Assembly: GCF_019049255.1 (NCBI RefSeq)
Contig: NZ_JAGMUJ010000010.1
Coordinates: 1-63,308 of the forward strand
From: Streptomyces sp. AC558_RSS880
GTDB taxonomy: Bacteria > Actinomycetota > Actinomycetes > Streptomycetales > Streptomycetaceae
Reading direction: 5' to 3'
Length of the DNA stretch: 63,308 bases
Position numbers and translations under genes: made by a program. Under the pieces are notes generated by a model. The model was given only the letters and a program-made list of their open reading frames with translations. It was not told the origin of the DNA and searched no databases. Shown here piece by piece: positions 58,665 to 63,308 of this stretch (positions are counted from its first letter, which is position 1; the number at the start of each line of letters is the position of its first letter).

Positions 58665-60067
58665 GTCGTCGTCCGGAACCGGCGCAGGCCCAGGACCCGG
58701 CCCGTCACCGCCTCTCCCCCGCCCGCACGCTCGACATCGATCCGCTGATCGATGACCCCGCCACCCGGATCGTGGTGTGCTGCGGCTCGGGCGGGGTCGG
58801 CAAGACGACCACCGCCGCGGCGCTCGGCCTGCGCGCAGCCGAGCGGGGACGCAAGGTGGTGGTCCTCACCATCGACCCGGCCCGCCGGCTCGCCCAGTCC
58901 ATGGGCATCGACTCGCTCGACAACACCCCGCGCCGGGTGAAGGGCATCGACGACTCCGCGGGCGGCGAACTGCACGCGATGATGCTCGACATGAAACGCA
59001 CCTTCGACGAGATCGTCGAGGGGCACGCGGACCCCGACCGGGCCGCCGCGATCCTGGGCAACCCCTTCTACCAGTCGCTCTCTGCGGGCTTCGCGGGCAC
59101 GCAGGAGTACATGGCGATGGAGAAGCTGGGCCAACTGCGGTCCCGGGACGAGTGGGACCTCATCGTGGTCGACACCCCGCCGTCCCGTTCCGCGCTGGAC
59201 TTCCTGGACGCCCCCAAGCGGCTCGGGTCCTTCCTCGACGGCAAGCTCATCCGTGTCCTGCTGACCCCCGCGAAGGTCGGCGGCCGGGCGGGCATGAAGT
59301 TCCTGAACGTCGGGATGTCGATGATGACCGGCGCCCTGGGCAAGGTGCTCGGCGGCCAGCTGCTGAAGGACATGCAGACGTTCGTGGCCGCGATGGACTC
59401 GATGTTCGGCGGGTTCCGTACGCGCGCGGACGCCACGTACAAGCTGCTCCAGGCGCCCGGGACGGCGTTCCTGGTGGTGGCGGCCCCGGAGCGGGACGCG
59501 CTGCGCGAGGCCGCGTACTTCGTGGAGCGGCTGGCCGCGGAGGAGATGCCGCTGGCCGGGCTGGTCCTCAACCGGGTGCACGGCAGCGGCGCGGACCGGC
59601 TGTCGGCCGAGCGGGCGCTGGCCGCCGCGGAAAATCTTGAGGACTCCCGCATTGTGGATCAGGAGGACGGGAAAGCTGGACTTCGTAACTCTCCCGAAAC
59701 GTATGGCAGTTCAGACCCCTCCGGTCCATCCCTCGCTTCCGGGACACCGGCTTCGGTCGCCCCTGGTACAGGCTCCCCCGCCACCGCGGACGACACCGAA
59801 GGCACAGGCACGAAGGGCACGGATGCGGACACCGGCACGGACCGGTCCGTCGACCGGCTCACCGCGGGCCTGCTGAGGCTGCACGCCGATCGGATGCGGC
59901 TGCTCTCGCGCGAGCAGCGCACACGCGACCGCTTCACCGCGCTCCATCCCGAGGTGGCGGTGACCGAGGTGGCCGCACTGCCCGGCGACGTGCACGACCT
60001 CGCGGGACTGCGGGACATCGGCGACCGGCTCGCGGCCCACCGGCCGGAGCTGCCCGAAACGCCCTAG
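58661..60067 (+). CDS. ArsA/GET3-family ATPase, second of a pair
   Basis: 468 aa from ATG 58661, overlapping the stop of the His-rich ORF. RIVVCCGSGGVGKTTTAAAL (P-loop), VVVLTIDPARRLAQSMGIDS (ArsA-type switch), ELHAMMLDMKRTFDEIV, DLIVVDTPPSRSALDFLDAP (Walker B), LVLNRVHGSGADRLS. After about residue 330 there is a 70-residue disordered Gly/Ser/Thr/Asp insertion with AT-richer codons (AATCTTGAGGACTCCCGCAT region, 59630-59830), then the closing helices AGLLRLHADRMRLL to GLRDIGDRLA. Counterpart of Rv3680. Likely heterodimer partner of the first ATPase. Confidence 0.92.
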   Translation: MSRRPEPAQAQDPARHRLSPARTLDIDPLIDDPATRIVVCCGSGGVGKTTTAAALGLRAAERGRKVVVLTIDPARRLAQSMGIDSLDNTPRRVKGIDDSAGGELHAMMLDMKRTFDEIVEGHADPDRAAAILGNPFYQSLSAGFAGTQEYMAMEKLGQLRSRDEWDLIVVDTPPSRSALDFLDAPKRLGSFLDGKLIRVLLTPAKVGGRAGMKFLNVGMSMMTGALGKVLGGQLLKDMQTFVAAMDSMFGGFRTRADATYKLLQAPGTAFLVVAAPERDALREAAYFVERLAAEEMPLAGLVLNRVHGSGADRLSAERALAAAENLEDSRIVDQEDGKAGLRNSPETYGSSDPSGPSLASGTPASVAPGTGSPATADDTEGTGTKGTDADTGTDRSVDRLTAGLLRLHADRMRLLSREQRTRDRFTALHPEVAVTEVAALPGDVHDLAGLRDIGDRLAAHRPELPETP

Positions 60068-60104
60068 ATCCGAACGGCGCGCGACCGAGAACCCCCGAGG
60101 GTCC

Positions 60105-60443
60105 TCAGCTCACCGCCGCGTAGTTCTCGTACACCTCGTCGTCGTTGAGCGGTACGACACCCGAGCCCCGCTCGTACTCCGAGCGCGCGGTCTCCAGCAG
60201 CCTGCGCCAGGAGGTCACGGTCGGCCGCCGGCGCAGCAGTGCGCGGCGCTCACGCTCCGTCATGCCTCCCCATACGCCGAACTCGACGCGGTTGTCGAGC
60301 GCGTCGGCCAGGCATTCGGTGCGTACCGGACATCCGGTGCACACCGCCTTGGCCCTGTTCTGCGCTGCTCCCTGAACGAACAGTTCATCCGGATCGGTAG
60401 TGCGGCAGGCAGCCTGCGCACTCCAGTCGGTAACCCAGCCCAT
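60105..60443 (-). CDS. wblA: WhiB-like protein WblA
   Basis: 112 aa from ATG 60443 (MGWVTDWSAQAACRTTDPDE), GAGAGGA upstream; longer frames to 60500 are disregarded. Four [4Fe-4S] cysteines: AACR, then AVCTGCPVRTEC (C-x2-C-x5-C), the turn motif GVWGGMTERERRALLRRRP, and a basic C-terminus. This is WblA, a global repressor of antibiotic synthesis that is also needed for sporulation, counterpart of mycobacterial WhiB4. Convergent with the second ArsA gene and divergent from the PBP gene. Confidence 0.96.
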   Translation of the reverse strand: MGWVTDWSAQAACRTTDPDELFVQGAAQNRAKAVCTGCPVRTECLADALDNRVEFGVWGGMTERERRALLRRRPTVTSWRRLLETARSEYERGSGVVPLNDDEVYENYAAVS

Positions 60444-60872
60444 ACCGGCGCCGTCCTCTCCCGAATCGAGGCTCCCCCACGGCGGCAGCGGCATATTCAC
60501 CGCCGCCAGTTGAGGACGTTACGGAAGGTGGGCACAGCGCAACACCCCCAGCGGGCCCAATCTTGAATGGTCCGAACGGACTATGGGTAAGCGGCAGATC
60601 ACCCGGGGGAGTGAGGGGGCGACATGCGTGACGAACCCGGCATTTCAGGTCAGTTCCCTTGCGTCACAACGGACACCGCATGACACACGAGGCGGATCCG
60701 GACACGGTCTCAAACTCCTCGGCGCGAACTCGTACGAAAAAAATCGAGGAGATCCGGAACGCTTCGGGGTCGCCGGACGTATTGATACGTGGCCTCACTG
60801 CTGTGACAGTTGAGAGCAGCTTAGGCCAAGGCATATACGCTTGTCCGGCAAATGAGAACGTAGGCTGCTCCC
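60444..60872. other. wblA-PBP divergent intergenic region, 429 bp
   Basis: AT-richer than its flanks (60560-60860), holding the promoters of wblA and the PBP gene. ORFs crossing it have poor codon bias. Sequence GCTGTGACAGTTGAGAGC near 60797 is the closest thing to a -35 (GTTGAG) for the PBP side. No clear operator or hairpin. Long upstream regions are usual for wblA. Confidence 0.55.
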
Positions 60873-63188
60873 ATGCCAAAGAAGCGCTCGGGCGGTGGTC
60901 TGTCTCCCGCACAGCAGGCCGCCAAGTTCCTCGGTGTCAGTGTCCTCGCGGGGGCCGTCATGGCCGGCATCGCGCTGCCCGCCGTGGGCGCGCTCGGCCT
61001 GGCGGCCAAGGGATCGGTCGAGAGCTTCGACGAGCTCCCGGCCAACCTCAAGACGCCGCCGCTGAGCCAGCGCACCACCATCCTCGACGCCGACGGCGGC
61101 CAGATCGCCACCGTCTACTCGCGTGACCGCACGGTGGTCGACCTCAAGGACATCTCGCCGTACCTGCAGAAGGCGATCGTCGCGATCGAGGACTCCCGCT
61201 TCTACGAGCACGGCGCGATCGACCTCAAGGGCGTCCTGCGCGCGCTCAACAAGAACGCGCGCAGCGGCGAGGTCTCCGAGGGCGCCTCCACCCTCACGCA
61301 GCAGTACGTGAAGAACGTCTTCGTCGAGGAGGCGGGCGACGACCCGACGAAGGTCGCGCAGGCCACCCAGCAGACCATCGGCCGCAAGATCGCCGAACTG
61401 AAGTACGCGATCCAGGTCGAGGAGGAGCTGGGCAAGAAGAAGATCCTCGAGAACTACCTGAACATCACCTTCTTCGGCCAGCAGGCCTACGGCGTCGAGG
61501 CCGCGGCCCAGCGCTACTTCTCCAAGCCCGCCAAGGACCTCAACCTCCAGGAGTCGGCCCTCCTCGCCGGCCTCGTCCAGTCACCGAGCCGCTACGACCC
61601 GGTCAACGACGAGGCCGAGGCGAAGAAGCGGCGCAACACCGTGCTCGCGCGGATGGCCCAGGTGGGCGCCGTCTCCCGCGAACAGGCCGACGCGGCGGCG
61701 AAGAGCCCGCTGGGCCTGAAGGTCAGCAAGCCGAAGAACGGCTGCATCACGGCGGTGGACGACGCGTCCTTCTTCTGCGACTACGTGCGCGAGGTGTTCC
61801 TGAGCGACCCGGTCTTCGGAAAGACCAAGGCCGACCGGGCGAAGATCTGGAACCAGGGCGGCCTGACCATCCGCACGACGCTCGACCCGCAGGCGCAGGC
61901 GTCGGTGCAGCAGTCGCTGAAGGACCACGTCTACCAGTCGGACTCGGTCGCCGCGGCGTCCACGCTGGTCGAGCCCGGCACCGGCAAGATCGTCGCGATG
62001 GGCCAGTCGAAGCCGTACGGCTACGGCAAGAACGAGACGGAGATCAACTTCTCGGTCGACCACGCCATGGGCGGCTCCAACTTCGGCTTCCCGACGGGTT
62101 CCACCTTCAAGCCGTTCGTGGCGGCGGCCGCGCTGGAGGAGGGCAGGCCGGCGACGCAGTCCTACTCCGCCCCGTTCGAGATGCCGTACCCGTCGACCGT
62201 GCGCGGCTGCGACAAGCCCTGGGTGAACGACAACGGTTACAAGCTCGAGAACGAGAACGAGTCCGAGGTGGGGCCGTACGCGCTCAAGGACGCGATGGCC
62301 AAGTCGGTCAACACCTACTTCGTGCAGATGATCGAGGACATCGGCATGTGCCCCGTGGTGACCATGACCGACAAGCTCGGCGTGGTCCAGGGCAACGGGA
62401 AGAAGATCCCCGAGGTCCCCTCCTCGATGACCCTCGGTTCCACCGGCCTCTCGCCCCTCACGATGGCGAGCGCGTACGCCGCCTTCGCCTCCCGGGGCAT
62501 GTACTGCACGCCGGTCGCCATCGAGTCGATCACGCAGAAGATCGGCAACGAGCAGAAGTCGCTCGAGGTGCCGAAGTCGACGTGCTCGCGCGCGATGAGC
62601 GAGAAGACCGCGGACACGGTGAACAGCCTGCTGCAGGGCGTGATCGACTCCGGTACGGGTCAGGAGGCCGGCCTCAGCGACCGCGACAACGCCGGTAAGA
62701 CGGGTACGACGGACGAGCGCAAGAACGCCTGGTTCGTCGGCTACACGCCGAACATGTCGGGCGCCGTGTGGGTGGGCAGCGCGAGCCAGGAGGTCGAGAT
62801 GAAGAACATCACGATCGGCGGCCAGTACCACCCGCTCGTCTTCGGTGGCGCGGTCCCGGGCCCCATCTGGAAGGACGCCATGACCGGCGCCCTGGCGGGC
62901 AAGGAGTCCCCGCCCTTCAACATCATCCACATCCCGGACGCCCAGGACCGTGACCGCGGCGACGGCGACGGCGACGGTGACGGTGATGGCGACAACGGCG
63001 ACGGCAACCGTGACGACGACGGCAACAACGGCGACGGCGGTCTCATCGGCGGCCTGATCAACGGCGGCAACGCCAACGGGGGCGGCAACGCCACGGGAGG
63101 CACGGGCGGCACCGAGCCGGACCCGACGTTCTCCATCCCGGAGGGCTTCATCCGGGGGCCGGGCGACGGCCCCGGGGGACGCGACTGA
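60873..63188 (+). CDS. Class A penicillin-binding protein (PonA2-like)
   Basis: 771 aa. One N-terminal helix (KFLGVSVLAGAVMAGIALPA, about 18-44). Glycosyltransferase family 51 domain: AIVAIEDSRFYEHGAIDLKG (catalytic Glu), GASTLTQQYVKN, KKKILENYLNITFFGQQAYG. Transpeptidase domain: SxxK in FPTGSTFKPFVAAAAL (Ser about 412), SxN in AMAKSVNTYFVQ, KTGT in DNAGKTGTTDERKNAWFVGY. There is no PASTA domain; instead the last 80 residues are a Gly/Asp/Asn-rich low-complexity tail (GDGDGDGDGD). Builds and crosslinks peptidoglycan. Counterpart of Rv3682 (PonA2), which in mycobacteria matters under acid and stress. Confidence 0.95.
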   Translation: MPKKRSGGGLSPAQQAAKFLGVSVLAGAVMAGIALPAVGALGLAAKGSVESFDELPANLKTPPLSQRTTILDADGGQIATVYSRDRTVVDLKDISPYLQKAIVAIEDSRFYEHGAIDLKGVLRALNKNARSGEVSEGASTLTQQYVKNVFVEEAGDDPTKVAQATQQTIGRKIAELKYAIQVEEELGKKKILENYLNITFFGQQAYGVEAAAQRYFSKPAKDLNLQESALLAGLVQSPSRYDPVNDEAEAKKRRNTVLARMAQVGAVSREQADAAAKSPLGLKVSKPKNGCITAVDDASFFCDYVREVFLSDPVFGKTKADRAKIWNQGGLTIRTTLDPQAQASVQQSLKDHVYQSDSVAAASTLVEPGTGKIVAMGQSKPYGYGKNETEINFSVDHAMGGSNFGFPTGSTFKPFVAAAALEEGRPATQSYSAPFEMPYPSTVRGCDKPWVNDNGYKLENENESEVGPYALKDAMAKSVNTYFVQMIEDIGMCPVVTMTDKLGVVQGNGKKIPEVPSSMTLGSTGLSPLTMASAYAAFASRGMYCTPVAIESITQKIGNEQKSLEVPKSTCSRAMSEKTADTVNSLLQGVIDSGTGQEAGLSDRDNAGKTGTTDERKNAWFVGYTPNMSGAVWVGSASQEVEMKNITIGGQYHPLVFGGAVPGPIWKDAMTGALAGKESPPFNIIHIPDAQDRDRGDGDGDGDGDGDNGDGNRDDDGNNGDGGLIGGLINGGNANGGGNATGGTGGTEPDPTFSIPEGFIRGPGDGPGGRD

Positions 63189-63224
63189 CGGTCCCGGCCT
63201 GACACGTCGGACGACGTACCCGCG

Positions 63225-63308
63225 ATGCGACGGGAGCGGACGCGGACGCGACCGGCCGCGCACCGCACGTCGCACCCGGCGCAGGCCCCGTCGGTCAGCC
63301 GGCCAGCA
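63225..63308 (+). CDS. Possible start of the next gene (truncated by window edge)
   Basis: An ATG at 63225 opens a frame with no stop to the end of the window (28 codons, MRRERTRTRPAAHRTSHPAQ and on). It is Arg/Pro-rich and has no clear ribosome site. It could be a cytosolic head of a membrane protein or just an open GC-rich frame. Confidence 0.25.
   Translation, partial: MRRERTRTRPAAHRTSHPAQAPSVSRPA

Noticed and set aside
60583..60912. Short ORFs on both strands in the wblA-PBP gap
   Set aside because: Non-typical codon usage, no ribosome sites, overlap with the expected promoter region.

Overview
The window is chromosomal DNA of a Streptomyces or very close relative. GC is very high with strong G/C at third codon positions, GTG/TTG starts are common, and the developmental genes bldG and wblA are present, along with lipoproteins carrying LTAC/LTGC/SGC lipoboxes and DUF397/XRE/HATPase regulatory genes. 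From about 15.4 kb to the end, gene content and order closely follow, from memory, the conserved actinobacterial block that is holB-topA to Rv3682 in Mycobacterium tuberculosis and about SCO3540-SCO3580 in S. coelicolor.

Layout. 0-13.4 kb is an accessory, lineage-variable segment: an aldehyde dehydrogenase fragment, an XRE-DUF5753 regulator / HATPase / DUF397 set, two lipoproteins, a DUF2786 gene divergent from a Clp-N/HTH protein over a two-site operator, a stand-alone family A DNA polymerase, a GT2 glycosyltransferase, a membrane-anchored ricin-lectin protein, and a four-gene winged-helix regulator/ABC exporter operon. A tRNA-Thr(CGT) with its own terminator (13.5 kb) separates this from the core block.

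13.7-29.5 kb: S33 lipoprotein peptidase, holB, an MFS-thymidylate kinase-coiled-coil fusion, topA, a class I methyltransferase, a lipoprotein, a K+-independent H+-pyrophosphatase, and the bldG/anti-sigma pair. 29.6-37.2 kb: an MrfA-type helicase divergent from bldG, then a convergent seven-gene Tad/Flp pilus operon (ssd/cpaE-tadA-tadB-tadC-flp-tadE-pseudopilin).

37.2-45 kb: a hairpin-rich leader before a HAD phosphatase, a rod-shaped 6S-like RNA candidate, a Fic-like protein with a degenerate active site whose start codon sits in a perfect palindrome, a CooC-like ATPase, a secreted deacetylase-like lipoprotein and a SulP-carbonic anhydrase fusion. 45-54.6 kb: acs, nhaA behind a structured leader, a holin-like protein, an epoxide hydrolase, MarP protease, CoA-pyrophosphatase-type NUDIX, nth with a histone-like N-tail, and crp. 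54.7-63.3 kb: MBL hydrolase + NUDIX, RidA + DUF4177, a translationally coupled pair of ArsA/BagAB-type ATPases separated by a small His/Arg-rich repeat ORF, wblA, and a class A penicillin-binding protein.

The strongest candidate novelty is the 72-codon His-rich tandem-repeat ORF coupled by ATGA overlaps on both sides inside the ArsA pair (58446-58664). Other things worth a second look are the operator/leaderless start of the Clp-N/HTH gene, the palindromes at both ends of the Fic-like gene, and the nhaA and HAD leaders. All family names are from motif reading and memory; no database search was run.
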